A stretch of DNA of 64,000 bases from Tritonibacter scottomollicae (GTDB lineage: Bacteria > Pseudomonadota > Alphaproteobacteria > Rhodobacterales > Rhodobacteraceae), in contig NZ_PVUF01000002.1 in NCBI RefSeq assembly GCF_003003215.1, forward strand, positions 372,001 through 436,000, written 5' to 3'. The notes under the pieces were generated by a model. It saw only the letters and a list, made by a program, of their open reading frames with translations. It searched no databases and was not told where the DNA came from. Both the position numbers and the translations under genes were made by a program. Below are positions 10,935 to 19,813 of this stretch, in pieces (position 1 is the stretch's first letter; every line of letters starts with the position of its first letter).

Positions 10935-11195
10935 TCAGCGGTTGCGGGGCTGTGCCAGCGTCTTCTGTTCGACCGCATCGAGGTGGGCCAGAGCGTCCTC
11001 CTCGCCCAGACCGGCCCGGCGTGCCGCCTGCCAGATGCGGCGGCAGGACTGCGCCGACCACGGAAGAGAGGCCTCGCGCACCCAGGCCCGCAGGGGCGGC
11101 GGCAGCCGGTCATAGGCCGCCATCGGATCTTCGTGCCTGCGCCGGGTGGGCAGGGACACTGCCCCCCGGTTGCCATCCCGGTCCCGCCTGGCCAT
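10935..11195 (-). CDS. DUF6525 family protein
   Basis: A short 86-residue basic protein with the segment AYDRLPPPLRAWVREASLPWSAQSCRRIW, which matches my recollection of the small DUF6525 family of Rhodobacteraceae. Function is unknown. Its ATG (11195) lies two bases after the stop of the COG0523 gene, with AGGCGG upstream, so it is almost certainly translated from the same message. The same frame stays open further upstream inside the GTPase gene, but that part is not coding. The tight coupling suggests a role linked to the GTPase or simply shared regulation. Confidence 0.72.
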   Translation of the reverse strand: MARRDRDGNRGAVSLPTRRRHEDPMAAYDRLPPPLRAWVREASLPWSAQSCRRIWQAARRAGLGEEDALAHLDAVEQKTLAQPRNR

Positions 11196-11197
11196 GG

Positions 11198-12412
11198 TCA
11201 GGCCGCCTGTTCGGCGCGCCGCCACAGCGGAAAGGGATCTGCCAGGGTTTCGCAGTCTGGCAGGGTCTCGGCGGTGATCTCCGGCATCAGGCAGGCGTCC
11301 AGCTTGGCCGTCAGCGCCGGCCAGTCGATGCCGGCGCCGATAAAGACCAGTTCCTGCCGCCGGTCGCCAAAGGGCTCCTGCCAATGGGCGCGCATGTAGT
11401 CCCGCGCCTGTTGATGCGTAGGCCAGCGGTCCTGCGGCACCGAGGCCCACCAGGTGCCCAGCGGTGCCACGCTCGACAAGGCACCGGCGAGCGAGAACTC
11501 CGCGACCCAGTCGGGGCGGGTGGCGATCCAGAAATGCCCCTTGGCCCGGATCACCCCGGGCAGGCTGCCGTTCAGCACATCGTGGATCTTCTGCGGGTCG
11601 AAGGGCGCCCGGGCGCGGTAGACAAAAGAGGCAATGCCGTATTCCTCGGTCTCCGGCACGTGATCGGCAAAGCCATAGAGCTCCTTGGCCCACATCGGGT
11701 GCTCATGCGCCTTCTCGAAATCAAACAACCCTGTGTCGAGGATCCTGTCTGCGGGCACGGCGCTGAAATCCGCTTCGATGATGTCAGTATCCGCGTTGAG
11801 GCTGCGGATGATCTTGCGCGCCGCATCGACCTGCTCCGGCGTGGCCAGGCTCACCTTGTTCAGCACCACCACATCGGCAAATTCGATCTGATCGGTCAGC
11901 AGATGTACCAATGTGCGTTCGTCTTCCTCGCCCATCGTTTCGCCCCGGTCCGCCAGCAGGTCGTGGCTGGCAAAGTCGCGCAGCAGGTTTACCGCATCGA
12001 CCACGGTCACCATGGTATCGAGTCGGGCCACATCCGACAGGCTCTCGCCCTCGGCGTCGCGGAAATCAAAGGTCGCCGCGACGGGCAGCGGTTCCGAAAT
12101 GCCGGTGGATTCGATCAGTAGGTAGTCAAAGCGCCCCTCCTGCGCCAGGCGACGCACCTCCGCCAGCAGGTCATCGCGCAGGGTGCAGCAGATGCAGCCG
12201 TTGGACATCTCCACCAAGGTTTCCTCAGTCTGGCTCAGATCCGCGCCGCCCTCGCGCACCAGATCGGCGTCGATGTTGACCTCGGACATGTCGTTGACGA
12301 TGACCGCGACGCGACGGCCCTCGCGATTGTTGAGGATGCGGTTCAGCAGCGTGGTCTTGCCAGCGCCGAGAAAGCCGGAGAGCACGGTGACGGGAAGGCG
12401 GGGATCGGACAT
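11198..12412 (-). CDS. zigA: COG0523 metal-chaperone GTPase, ZigA-like
   Basis: A 404-residue G3E-family GTPase. The Walker A loop GFLGAGKTT is at residues 13-21, the metal-binding CxCC motif is in NGCICC (C73, C75, C76), and the ESTGISEP motif and NKVSL (guanine recognition) follow. The C-terminal CobW domain begins near [13 protein letters not shown]. The size and two-domain layout fit the ZigA/YeiR group, which handles zinc under starvation. A 15-bp palindrome with TGTTA/TAACA arms, resembling a Zur box, sits 20 bases upstream of the ATG and supports zinc control. Ribosome site AGGAG. The DUF6525 gene follows after two bases. Confidence 0.82.
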   Translation of the reverse strand: MSDPRLPVTVLSGFLGAGKTTLLNRILNNREGRRVAVIVNDMSEVNIDADLVREGGADLSQTEETLVEMSNGCICCTLRDDLLAEVRRLAQEGRFDYLLIESTGISEPLPVAATFDFRDAEGESLSDVARLDTMVTVVDAVNLLRDFASHDLLADRGETMGEEDERTLVHLLTDQIEFADVVVLNKVSLATPEQVDAARKIIRSLNADTDIIEADFSAVPADRILDTGLFDFEKAHEHPMWAKELYGFADHVPETEEYGIASFVYRARAPFDPQKIHDVLNGSLPGVIRAKGHFWIATRPDWVAEFSLAGALSSVAPLGTWWASVPQDRWPTHQQARDYMRAHWQEPFGDRRQELVFIGAGIDWPALTAKLDACLMPEITAETLPDCETLADPFPLWRRAEQAA

Positions 12413-12431
12413 CTGCGACTCCTGTGTGATG

Positions 12432-12446
12432 TGTTATAACGTAACA
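12432..12446 (-). promoter_or_regulatory. Putative Zur operator upstream of the COG0523 gene
   Basis: TGTTATAACGTAACA has 5-base inverted arms TGTTA and TAACA around TAACG, and contains GTTATAAC, similar to known proteobacterial Zur sites. It lies 20 bases before the start of a zinc-type COG0523 gene, a classic Zur target. The wider GTGAT/ATCAC bases on either side add partial symmetry. Confidence 0.6.
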
Positions 12447-12583
12447 ATCACGAAGCGATTGCAATGACAAGTCCCCGAAATCAAAAAAGCCGCGCGCCGA
12501 TCCGGAACGCAATTCACGCCAGACTCACAATCGGGAGACACAGACAGCGCGTCACGCGTTTCGATCTGCCAATGCGGTTGGGG

Positions 12584-12620
12584 CAAAAAGAAACGCCCGC
12601 TCCTGTGCAGGAACGGGCGC
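12584..12620 (-). terminator. Rho-independent terminator after rpsO
   Basis: A 12-base stem with one mismatch, CGCCCG-C-TCCTG (12594-12605) with CAGGA-A-CGGGCG (12608-12619). On the minus strand it is followed by TTTCTTTTT. It separates rpsO from the COG0523/DUF6525 unit. Confidence 0.85.
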
Positions 12621-12648
12621 TCTTTGAACCGAAGTCCGGGCGGATGTC

Positions 12649-12918
12649 TTAGCGACGGATGCCCAGCTTCTTGATAATGTCCTGATAGCGCGCTTCTTCT
12701 TTGCCCTTCAGGTAGTCCAGCAGCTTACGGCGCTGAGCAACCATTTTCAGAAGGCCACGGCGACCGTGGTTATCTTTCTTGTGGGTTTTGAAGTGCTCTG
12801 TCAGCGTGGTGATACGCGAGGTCAGGATTGCAACCTGGACTTCCGGAGAACCGGTGTCGCCCTCTTTGGTCGCGAATTCTTTCATCAAGCGTGTTTTTTC
12901 TTCAGCTGTAATCGACAT
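12649..12918 (-). CDS. rpsO: 30S ribosomal protein S15
   Basis: The 89-residue ribosomal protein uS15, which binds 16S rRNA in the platform. The sequence starts [16 protein letters not shown] and holds the family core [27 protein letters not shown] and RRKLLDYLK. The ATG at 12918 is preferred to longer in-frame starts because AAGGAGA precedes it and the family N-terminus matches. It belongs to the rbfA-truB-rpsO-pnp cluster, but a DUF1643 gene and an RTX gene separate it from truB, and a terminator isolates it from the downstream genes. The 228 bases upstream may contain an S15 autoregulatory leader; none was identified. Confidence 0.98.
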   Translation of the reverse strand: MSITAEEKTRLMKEFATKEGDTGSPEVQVAILTSRITTLTEHFKTHKKDNHGRRGLLKMVAQRRKLLDYLKGKEEARYQDIIKKLGIRR

Positions 12919-13146
12919 CGGGGTCTCCTTCATAAGGTTAGAGTTGATGGCGCAGGCCGGGATGTCGTCCAGCACAGGCCCATGGAGAAATCCACGCACG
13001 AAGCTCACGAGGTTTGATTCCACGCGCGGATGCGGGTCACTACGGGATCGGGGGCAGTATTGCAAAGGAAAAGCGTGACAAGGACGTGAGCGCAGTCTGC
13101 CAATAGCGGTGGGGGCGTAAGGATCGGCAGGGCACGCGGGCGACTG

Positions 13147-14235
13147 TCAGGTCGGGATCGGCAGATAGGCGACGTCTTCGTCGTTTGCTTCGACCAGGAT
13201 GATGTCGTCAGCGGTCAACCCTTCGGCGCCCGTAAGGCGCATCGCTTCTTCACCATCAAGCCTGACGATGGTTTGTTCGGGCACATCCGGGTCTGCCTCG
13301 ACTTCGAGCGACGGTTGGTCCTCCGTGCCGTCGTAAACGAGCAGGAGCTGATCCTCTTCGCGGTCGAAGTCTATGAGGTCGACAGTGCCCTGCGCAATCC
13401 AATCGCCCAGCAGAAGTTGATCTGCTCCGTCGCCGCCGGTCAGCACGTCAGAGGCGCCCGCGATCAGGGTATCATCTCCGTCTCCGCCGTTTACGAAGTC
13501 ACGCGTGTCGCCATCATCGGCGCCATTGACCAGATCATCTCCGGCGCCACCAAACAGCGCATCTTCGCCTTCGCGGCCGGACAGGATGTCATTGCCATCG
13601 TTGCCATGCACCGCATCAGACCCTTCGCCACCGGTCAGTGTGTCATCGCCCTGACCGCCATGAAGCGTGTCGTCGCCGCTGCCACCCTGAAGCTGATCGC
13701 TGCCAAAGCCGCCATAGAGGGCATCATCGCCATCCTCGCCTGCCAGCGTGTCGGAACCTTCTTCGCCATGAAGTGTGTCGGCGCCGGTCCCCCCGGTCAG
13801 AGTGTCGTCTCCCTCATCGCCATAGAGGTCGTCATTGCCGCTGCCGCCATCGAGTGAATCATCTCCGGCGTAGCCATTAATCTGATCATCCCCGCCGAGG
13901 CCAAGGAGCGTATCATTCGTGGTGCTGCCTGACAGGTGATCGAGCGTGTCGGTGCCAATGTGAGTCGTGCCGAGATTGGTTGCGCTTCCCTCGGTCCCGT
14001 CCTCGTCGTTTGCCGCGCTCACATCTTCTGTGTCGCCGTCGGGATCGGAGCCAGAGAGAAATACGTCAGGTGACACAACGTTGTTTCCGGTGCGTGTCAC
14101 ACCCTCGTCAGAGGTCTCCTCATCGTCCTCGTCGGAGTCAAAATCGATCATGATCGCGCTGCCAACAGCAGCGATTCCAAGAATACTGGCCAACCACAAC
14201 ACGGTACTGGTCCACTTCGTACTAGATACACTCAA
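13147..14235 (-). CDS. Membrane-anchored calcium-binding RTX-repeat protein
   Basis: A 362-residue acidic protein. Residues ~10-30 form one hydrophobic segment, followed by an Asp/Glu-rich linker (31-90). Residues ~101-275 contain about fifteen GGxGxDxL-type RTX nonapeptides that form Ca2+-binding beta-rolls. A small C-terminal domain follows, containing TVDLIDFDREEDQLLL and an ADDIILV-type ending seen in Rhodobacterales RTX proteins. The frame closes upstream at a stop, and the only start that keeps the membrane segment is TTG at 14235, without a clear ribosome site, so the start is uncertain. It lies between the DUF1643 gene and rpsO. Cell-surface location is inferred; function is unknown. 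Confidence 0.75.
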   Translation of the reverse strand: MSVSSTKWTSTVLWLASILGIAAVGSAIMIDFDSDEDDEETSDEGVTRTGNNVVSPDVFLSGSDPDGDTEDVSAANDEDGTEGSATNLGTTHIGTDTLDHLSGSTTNDTLLGLGGDDQINGYAGDDSLDGGSGNDDLYGDEGDDTLTGGTGADTLHGEEGSDTLAGEDGDDALYGGFGSDQLQGGSGDDTLHGGQGDDTLTGGEGSDAVHGNDGNDILSGREGEDALFGGAGDDLVNGADDGDTRDFVNGGDGDDTLIAGASDVLTGGDGADQLLLGDWIAQGTVDLIDFDREEDQLLLVYDGTEDQPSLEVEADPDVPEQTIVRLDGEEAMRLTGAEGLTADDIILVEANDEDVAYLPIPT

Positions 14236-14302
14236 CCAGTATGAAGGATGGCACAGGATAGCTTAAAGCAGAATACAAAACAGGAACATCGGTTAATGAA
14301 CC

Positions 14303-14824
14303 CTATGGATCGACCTCCTGAAGCCAGATCCGGGGCGCTTCGGCATACGCGATATAAAGCGGGTGTTTGGGATGTCCGGCCTTGCTGAGACCGAGGTGAT
14401 GCAGGGAGCGACCGCTTTGGCGCAGAGTGGCGGCCACCTGCGGACCTTGATTGCGGTGCGCGCCATGCGTGCCCCAGGCGCAGATCACCATGTCGGCCCA
14501 GTCCACGCCCTGCAGCAGCACCTCCATATTATCCGGCCCTTCGGGGTCCGCCGCGGCGCGCATGTCGCGCGGATCCGTGGCCCGATAGGCAAAGATATTG
14601 GTGGCCTGAAATCCGCCGAATCCCAGCGCCCTGGCCCGACGTTCGCACCGCTCGATGGTGGGGTCGTTCTGTACCTCGGTGGCTTTCGAGGGGTTCAGCA
14701 TCACGAACATCACCTTCTGCCCAGCCGGATCCCAGATCCGGCTCAGGCTGTAGCGATAGGTCTCGCAATCGGAATAGACGGCGGTGGAGGGCGCATCGCC
14801 CTTGACGTGATGGCGGGTGATCAT
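14303..14824 (-). CDS. DUF1643 domain protein
   Basis: A 173-residue protein matching the DUF1643 family. Recognisable stretches are RYSLSRIWDP, VMFVMLNPSKATE, NDPTIERCERRA, TNIFAYRATDPRDM and ICAWGTHG. Members are found in many bacteria and phages with no settled function. The ATG at 14824 gives the usual family length; the frame is open to 14935, but that adds 37 residues without family similarity. The gene sits between truB and the RTX gene in the translation cluster, and nothing in the context assigns a role. Confidence 0.75.
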   Translation of the reverse strand: MITRHHVKGDAPSTAVYSDCETYRYSLSRIWDPAGQKVMFVMLNPSKATEVQNDPTIERCERRARALGFGGFQATNIFAYRATDPRDMRAAADPEGPDNMEVLLQGVDWADMVICAWGTHGAHRNQGPQVAATLRQSGRSLHHLGLSKAGHPKHPLYIAYAEAPRIWLQEVDP

Positions 14825-15015
14825 GCCAGCGGTTTTGCCGCATCCCGGCGGAATGCGCAATTCCCCCGGCGTTTTCACCGGAGGTCTGCAGGTATAGGTC
14901 AGCACAGTTGACGTTATGTTTCGCGCGCGAAACAATGGGTCAGGGAGTTTTCCCTATAATTTACAACATCTTAACTGATCTGTCGCGGGTGTGAGTGGCC
15001 TTCGATCCCCGGGTG

Positions 15016-15924
15016 TCAGTCCTGATTGAACACCCGGGAGGGATGCAATTCACCCGCCTTGTAGTTGCCCACGGCAACGGCCTTACCTTCCAGAGAGGCC
15101 CAGGCCTCTTCGCCGTACTCCACGTCGGAGGCAATCACCATGCCGGGGTTGCCGTTGCGCAGACGTACTGCGCCCTGCGCGGTGCATTTCAGTTCCGGCA
15201 GGTCGATCAGGCCCTCTTCGAGCGGGCGCAGGAACTGGTCGATTTCAGGGGATTTGGCCAGCGCGTCGATCTGCTCCAGCGTGACGCCATCCTCGGCATC
15301 AAACGGGCCAGACCAGACCCGCCGCAGCTGCTTCACATGGCCGAGGCAACCGAGTTTCTCGCCGAGGTCGCGTGCGATGGAGCGCACGTAGCCGCCCTTG
15401 CCACAGGTCATCTCCAGCACCACGTGATCGGCGTCGGGACGGTCCAGCATCACCAGCTCCTCGACCCAGAGGGCGCGGGCGGACAGCTCCACCTCTTCGC
15501 CATCACGGGCCAGCTTGTAGGCGCGTTGCCCGTCGATCTTCACCGCGGAGAACTTCGGCGGTACCTGCTGGATCTCGCCGATGAAGCCCTGCAACGCATT
15601 CTTGATGTCTGCATCGGTGGGGCGGGTTTCCGAGGTGGCCAGCACCTCGCCTTCAGCATCATCGGTGTTGGTGGCCGCGCCGAGGGTCACGGTAAAGGTA
15701 TAGGCCTTCATCGCGTCGGTGATATAGGGAACCGTCTTGGTGGCCTCGCCCAGGGCCACGGCAAGCACGCCGGTGGCTTCGGGATCGAGGGTGCCGGCGT
15801 GACCGGCCTTTTTTGCATCAAACGCCCAGCGGACCTTGTTCACGACGGCGGTCGAGGTCAGGCCTGCGGGTTTGTCCACCACCAGCCAGCCGGAAATATC
15901 GCGTCCCTTGCGTTTGCGTCCCAT
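15016..15924 (-). CDS. truB: tRNA pseudouridine(55) synthase
   Basis: A 302-residue TruB that makes pseudouridine 55 in the T-loop of tRNAs. The catalytic Asp is D47 in [41 protein letters not shown] and [15 protein letters not shown] are all family signatures. The ATG at 15924 follows AGGGGA. It is part of the conserved rbfA-truB-rpsO-pnp set, with a phosphodiester-glycosidase-like gene inserted between rbfA and truB and 57 bases upstream of this start. Confidence 0.97.
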   Translation of the reverse strand: MGRKRKGRDISGWLVVDKPAGLTSTAVVNKVRWAFDAKKAGHAGTLDPEATGVLAVALGEATKTVPYITDAMKAYTFTVTLGAATNTDDAEGEVLATSETRPTDADIKNALQGFIGEIQQVPPKFSAVKIDGQRAYKLARDGEEVELSARALWVEELVMLDRPDADHVVLEMTCGKGGYVRSIARDLGEKLGCLGHVKQLRRVWSGPFDAEDGVTLEQIDALAKSPEIDQFLRPLEEGLIDLPELKCTAQGAVRLRNGNPGMVIASDVEYGEEAWASLEGKAVAVGNYKAGELHPSRVFNQD

Positions 15925-15981
15925 CAGAGTCCCCTAAAATGTCGGATAAGGCGGGCGGGGTAACGCAGGACACGAGGGCTG

Positions 15982-16764
15982 TCAATTCTGCAGCGTGTCC
16001 GATTCCGTATCCGGGATATCTTCGACCACACCCACCACAGGCCCCATCATGAACCCCACATCCGAACGCCCCAGTTCCGGCGCGTGCAGGCGAGAGATAT
16101 TGCCATCGAAATAGAGCGCTTGCGGCAGGCCGAGATGATCGCGAAACAGGCTACCGAAATCGTGGAAGTTCACCGCGTTGCGCGAGATCGCAAAAACCAC
16201 GCGGCTGCCGTCCGCACTGGTGCCGACACCGTTGCGAATGTAGCGAGAATCGCTGTCCTCCAGGAACCGCGGGTGCAGATCGCCGTCGATCACCAGCATC
16301 GGCCCGGATTGGGTGGCGCTGGTGCAGGTGGTGTCGCTGGCCTCATAGGTCAAGGTCTCGATCACGTCGGCGCGGTTCGGGCGCAGACAGAACACCCCGT
16401 TGGGCACCAGGCCGAAGTTGCCGGGGCCGGGGTTGGTGACCAGCCGCATCTCTTCTACGCCGTCTTCGACATAGAGCCCGACCGGTGAGCGATCCGTGTG
16501 ATACATGCCCGCATTTGTGCCAAAGACGAGGCGTTTGCCGGAGGTCGCGAGATGCGCCTCGATGGTGGAGAAATGCCCCATAACCACGCCATCGTCATCG
16601 CGCAAGAACAGGCGCAGGTCTTCACTCGCGGCATCGACTTCACACAGGCTATAGCGATTGCCAGCGTAGCTCTCATCGCGACACTCCACGGCGCGGGCCG
16701 CATGTGCCCACAGAGACATGGACAGACTCAGCGACAGACCGAGCAGGGAGGCACGGGCCCACAT
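15982..16764 (-). CDS. Phosphodiester glycosidase (DUF2233/NAGPA-like) family protein, secreted
   Basis: A 260-residue exported protein. The N-terminus (MWARASLLGLSLSLSM...AHAARA) is a Sec-type signal peptide ending near residue 22. The mature part shows the DUF2233/NAGPA fold pattern: FGTNAGMYHTD, SPVGLYVEDG, FGLVPNGVFCL, ATQSGPMLVIDGDLHP, IRNGVGTS and ALYFDGNISRLH. Family members hydrolyse or bind phosphodiester-linked sugars; the substrate here is unknown. The ATG at 16764 lies only four bases after the rbfA stop, with GAGGACTGAAG upstream, so it is translated in the rbfA message. This cell-envelope gene in a translation operon is unusual. Confidence 0.78.
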   Translation of the reverse strand: MWARASLLGLSLSLSMSLWAHAARAVECRDESYAGNRYSLCEVDAASEDLRLFLRDDDGVVMGHFSTIEAHLATSGKRLVFGTNAGMYHTDRSPVGLYVEDGVEEMRLVTNPGPGNFGLVPNGVFCLRPNRADVIETLTYEASDTTCTSATQSGPMLVIDGDLHPRFLEDSDSRYIRNGVGTSADGSRVVFAISRNAVNFHDFGSLFRDHLGLPQALYFDGNISRLHAPELGRSDVGFMMGPVVGVVEDIPDTESDTLQN

Positions 16765-16768
16765 CGCT

Positions 16769-17164
16769 TCAGTCCTCGATGTCGCGGCGCACCGCGTCCT
16801 GCTCGAAGATCCGGCGGGTGTCGTCCATCCGGTCGAAGGTCTCGTCAATCTGAAAGCGCAGATCCGGTGTGAATTTCAGCCCGGTCTTCTTGCCGATGGC
16901 GCGGCGCAGCTCTCCCTTGTTGCGGGCCAGCAGCTGCAGCACGTCCTCTTGCCCCTTGCCGCCAAGCGGCAGCACATAGGCGGTGGCGATTTTCAGATCG
17001 GGGGAGGTGCGGACCTCGCCGACGGTGATCGAAAGACGGTTTAGCTCCGGGTCGTGGATATCACCGCGCGCCAGCACCTCGGACAAGGTGCGGCGGATCA
17101 CTTCGCCGACGCGAAGCTGACGTTGAGAGGGACCGGGACCGTCGTGAAATTTGTTCTTAGCCAT
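16769..17164 (-). CDS. rbfA: 30S ribosome-binding factor A
   Basis: A 131-residue RbfA, the cold-adaptive factor for late 30S subunit maturation. Typical parts are [18 protein letters not shown], the KH-like [21 protein letters not shown] and [17 protein letters not shown]. The ATG at 17164 gives the family N-terminus [18 protein letters not shown]; the frame stays open to 17242 but those residues do not fit. It is the first minus-strand gene of the cluster, divergent from dapB across 93 bases that must hold both promoters. Confidence 0.96.
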   Translation of the reverse strand: MAKNKFHDGPGPSQRQLRVGEVIRRTLSEVLARGDIHDPELNRLSITVGEVRTSPDLKIATAYVLPLGGKGQEDVLQLLARNKGELRRAIGKKTGLKFTPDLRFQIDETFDRMDDTRRIFEQDAVRRDIED

Positions 17165-17257
17165 GAAACTCGATCTATGCCGAAACCCGCCCTTTGCCAA
17201 GCGGTCCCCGTCAGGGTAGGAGGATTCAAGCGGATAGTCCAATCAGAGAGTGAGGCC

Positions 17258-18067
17258 ATGACGGATAAACCAGGGATCGTGATCACCGGCGCTTCGGGGC
17301 GCATGGGGCAAATGTTGATCAAGACGGTGCTGGAGAGCGACAAGGCCGAGCTGGCGGGCGTGGTGGAGCGCAATGGCCACGACTGGATCGGGCAGGACAT
17401 CGGCATCGCCATGGGCGGCGCCGCGCGAGGCGTGATTGTCACTGATGACGCGCTGGAGGCTTTTTCCGGGGCGCAAGCGGTGATCGATTTTACCGCGCCT
17501 GAAGCAACGATCGCCTTTTCGCAACTCGCGGCACAGGCGCGCTGCGTGCATGTGATTGGCACAACCGGCATGACGGAAGAACAGATCGCGCGGTTGCAGC
17601 CAGCTGGTCGTCAGACAGTGCTGGTGCGGGCGGGCAATATGTCTCTGGGGGTGAACCTGCTGGTGCAGCTGACAAAAAAGGTCGCTGCCGCGCTGGATGA
17701 GGATTTCGACATCGAAGTGATCGAGGCCCATCACCACCACAAGGTCGACGCGCCTTCCGGCACTGCGTTGATGCTGGGCGAGGCCGCGGCCGAGGGCCGG
17801 GGTGTCACGCTTGCGGATGTTGCGGACCGGGGCCGCGATGGCATTACCGGCGCGCGCAAGTCAGGCGATATCGGCTTTACTGCCATTCGGGGCGGCGACA
17901 TCGTGGGCGAGCATGACGTGCTGTTTGCCGCCGCCGGCGAGCGTATCGTGCTGCGCCACATGGCCACTGACCGCGCGATCTTTGCCCGCGGTGCGCTGAA
18001 AGCGGCGCTCTGGGGGCAGGACAAGGCGCCTGGTGAGTATGACATGATCGACGTGCTCGGCCTCTGA
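17258..18067 (+). CDS. dapB: 4-hydroxy-tetrahydrodipicolinate reductase
   Basis: A 269-residue DapB, the NAD(P)H-dependent step of the diaminopimelate/lysine pathway. The nucleotide-binding loop is GASGRMGQM near the N-terminus. The DapB signature [16 protein letters not shown] and the substrate loop around [19 protein letters not shown] are intact. The ATG at 17258 has GAGTGAGG upstream and gives the standard length; the frame is open earlier over the divergent promoter region, which is not coding. Hairpins and an inverted repeat follow its stop. Confidence 0.97.
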   Translation: MTDKPGIVITGASGRMGQMLIKTVLESDKAELAGVVERNGHDWIGQDIGIAMGGAARGVIVTDDALEAFSGAQAVIDFTAPEATIAFSQLAAQARCVHVIGTTGMTEEQIARLQPAGRQTVLVRAGNMSLGVNLLVQLTKKVAAALDEDFDIEVIEAHHHHKVDAPSGTALMLGEAAAEGRGVTLADVADRGRDGITGARKSGDIGFTAIRGGDIVGEHDVLFAAAGERIVLRHMATDRAIFARGALKAALWGQDKAPGEYDMIDVLGL

Positions 18068-18076
18068 GGTTTCTGG

Positions 18077-18207
18077 GCCGCCCTTGCGGGCGGCTGCCTC
18101 CGGCGGAGGTATTTGGCAAAAGATGAAATGTAGCGGCGCCCTGTTTCATCTTTTTGAAAATATCTCGGGGTGAGCGCCCGAGCCGGGCGCGAGGGGCAGC
18201 GCCCCTC
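18077..18207. repeat. Compound inverted-repeat block between convergent dapB and sdhAF4-like genes
   Basis: In order: hairpin GCCGCCC-TTGC-GGGCGGC (18077-18094); palindrome CCTCCGGCGGAGG (18097-18109); a long stem AAAGATGAAA (18119-18128) with TTTCATCTTT (18144-18153); hairpin GCGCCC...GGGCGC (18173-18190); and hairpin GAGGGGC-AGC-GCCCCTC (18191-18207). The block lies exactly between two converging genes and probably terminates both. The CCTCCGGCGGAGGTATTT-AAAGATGAA type of sequence is reminiscent of common Rhodobacteraceae gene-end repeats. Confidence 0.6.
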
Positions 18208-18218
18208 TGCGCGACGGC

Positions 18219-18413
18219 TCAGAAGTCGATAGCGATGCCCTTTTTCTCCCAATCACCATAGCGGGCCGGGTCGGGGCCGTCGCGACCGCCCAGTTCGATT
18301 GGCTGCGCTGATTCTGCTGCGCGGGCTTTGCGGCGCGCCTCGGCTTCGTCGAGCGCGCGCTGGGCGGCGGGGGGCAGATCCTCTGCGCGGGGGGCTTCAG
18401 GGGCGTCGCTCAT
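18219..18413 (-). CDS. SdhAF4-like (DUF1674) succinate dehydrogenase assembly factor
   Basis: A 64-residue protein whose C-terminus GGRDGPDPARYGDWEKKGIAIDF is the hallmark of the DUF1674/SDHAF4 family. SDHAF4 binds flavinylated SdhA before complex II assembly in mitochondria and in some bacteria. The N-terminal half is Ala/Glu/Arg-rich and probably disordered. The ATG at 18413 begins MSDAPEAPRAEDLPP. It is divergent from rsmB across 98 bases and converges on dapB. Confidence 0.85.
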   Translation of the reverse strand: MSDAPEAPRAEDLPPAAQRALDEAEARRKARAAESAQPIELGGRDGPDPARYGDWEKKGIAIDF

Positions 18414-18511
18414 GGGGTCTTCTCCGCAGGGTGGGTTTCATTATGCTTGCGCCATGATATACGCCCGCGTCCGCTGTGGACAAGCCGATGCCCCATCAGG
18501 AGAGCAATTGC

Positions 18512-19786
18512 ATGAGTGACCGCCCAACATCCGCAACCGATGCCCGCCGCGCGGCGGTAGCGCTTCTCGACAAGGTTCTGGGTGAGGGGCTGTTGCTGTC
18601 CGAGTGTCAGGCGCAGGTTCTGGATAAGCTGGAACCGGCGGACCGCGCCCGGGCGCAGCGGTTGACGCTGGAGGTGCTCCGGTCCTTGGAGCGAGCGGAC
18701 CGGGTGTTGCAGAAACACTTACGCAAACCACCGGCGCTGTTTGTGCGCAATGCCTTGCGTCTGGGCACGGTGGAGCTGTGCTCGGGCGGTGCGGCGCATG
18801 GGGTTGTGAATGACATCGTCAATCTGGTGGCGCGCCATCGCCGCCACGGTCAGCTCAAGGGGCTGGTCAATGCGGTCCTGCGCAAGGTCGCCGAGGAGGG
18901 TCCGGCGGAATGGGCCAAGCTGCGGGTGCCACGCCTGCCGAAATGGCTGCGCAGCCCGCTGGCGCAGGCCTGGGGCAGCGAGGCCATGCTGGGGATCGAG
19001 GCGGCTCATCTGCGGGGGGCGCCGCTGGACCTGAGCGCCAAGCCCGGCGCGGATCTGTCGGCATTGGGCGGCGGGCTGACGCTAACCGGCAGCTTGCGGC
19101 TGGAAGAGGCCGGCCAGGTCTCAGCCTTGCCGGGGTTCGAGCGGGGCGATTGGTGGGTGCAGGATGCTGCGGCAGCACTCCCCGCGCGGATCCTCAATGC
19201 GCAGCCCGGCGAGCGGGTACTTGATCTGTGTGCAGCACCTGGCGGCAAGACCTTGCAGATGGCGGCTTCGGGGGCGGATGTCACGGCGGTGGATATCTCG
19301 GAAGGCCGTCTGGCACGTTTGCAAGAGAACCTGGCGCGCACCGGATTGTCGGCGAATGTGATCGCCGGTGATGTCATGGCGCAGAGCGGGCAATACGATG
19401 CGGTACTGCTGGATGCGCCCTGCTCCGCCACGGGCACCATCCGTCGCCACCCGGATCTGCCCCATGCCAAGGACGGTGCCGGGTTTGGTGCGCTGATCGA
19501 GCTGCAAGCGCAGATGCTGGCGCATGCCTGGACGCTGGTGAAACCCGGTGGCCGCTTGGTCTATTGCACCTGTTCGCTGTTGCCGGATGAAGGCGAGTGT
19601 CAGATCGAGGATGCGTTGGAGATGTTCCCGGAGGCGCGGGTTGGCGATGGCGTCAGGACGTTGGAGGGAATCGATGCAAGCTGGATCACTGAGGAAGGCG
19701 GTCTGCGTCTGCGTCCGGACTACTGGCCGGAGGTCGGCGGCATGGACGGGTTCTACATGGCGGAGCTTGTGAAAGCGGACGTCTAG
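18512..19786 (+). CDS. rsmB: 16S rRNA (cytosine(967)-C5)-methyltransferase-like protein
   Basis: A 424-residue RsmB-type methyltransferase. The N-terminal NusB-like domain covers about residues 5-130 (DARRAAVALLDKVL, AHGVVNDIVNLV). The SAM site is LDLCAAPGGKT. The two catalytic cysteines are in DAPCSATGTIRRHPD and YCTCSLLPDE, the pair typical of m5C RNA methyltransferases. The ATG at 18512 has AGGAG nine bases upstream; other in-frame ATGs at 18476 and 18488 lack this. It starts the plus-strand run that leads to the heparinase-like gene and purH. Confidence 0.92.
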   Translation: MSDRPTSATDARRAAVALLDKVLGEGLLLSECQAQVLDKLEPADRARAQRLTLEVLRSLERADRVLQKHLRKPPALFVRNALRLGTVELCSGGAAHGVVNDIVNLVARHRRHGQLKGLVNAVLRKVAEEGPAEWAKLRVPRLPKWLRSPLAQAWGSEAMLGIEAAHLRGAPLDLSAKPGADLSALGGGLTLTGSLRLEEAGQVSALPGFERGDWWVQDAAAALPARILNAQPGERVLDLCAAPGGKTLQMAASGADVTAVDISEGRLARLQENLARTGLSANVIAGDVMAQSGQYDAVLLDAPCSATGTIRRHPDLPHAKDGAGFGALIELQAQMLAHAWTLVKPGGRLVYCTCSLLPDEGECQIEDALEMFPEARVGDGVRTLEGIDASWITEEGGLRLRPDYWPEVGGMDGFYMAELVKADV

Positions 19787-19813
19787 CGACTGACTTTTTT
19801 CGGCAACATCAGT

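Noticed and set aside
11196-11693. Upstream extension of the DUF6525 frame into the COG0523 gene
   Set aside because: The extension is out of frame within a well-supported GTPase gene. An ATG at 11195 directly after its stop gives a sensible small protein.
13480-13930. Tandem short repeats resembling a repeat array or CRISPR
   Set aside because: The periodicity is that of coding nonapeptide RTX repeats; there are no constant repeats with unique spacers.
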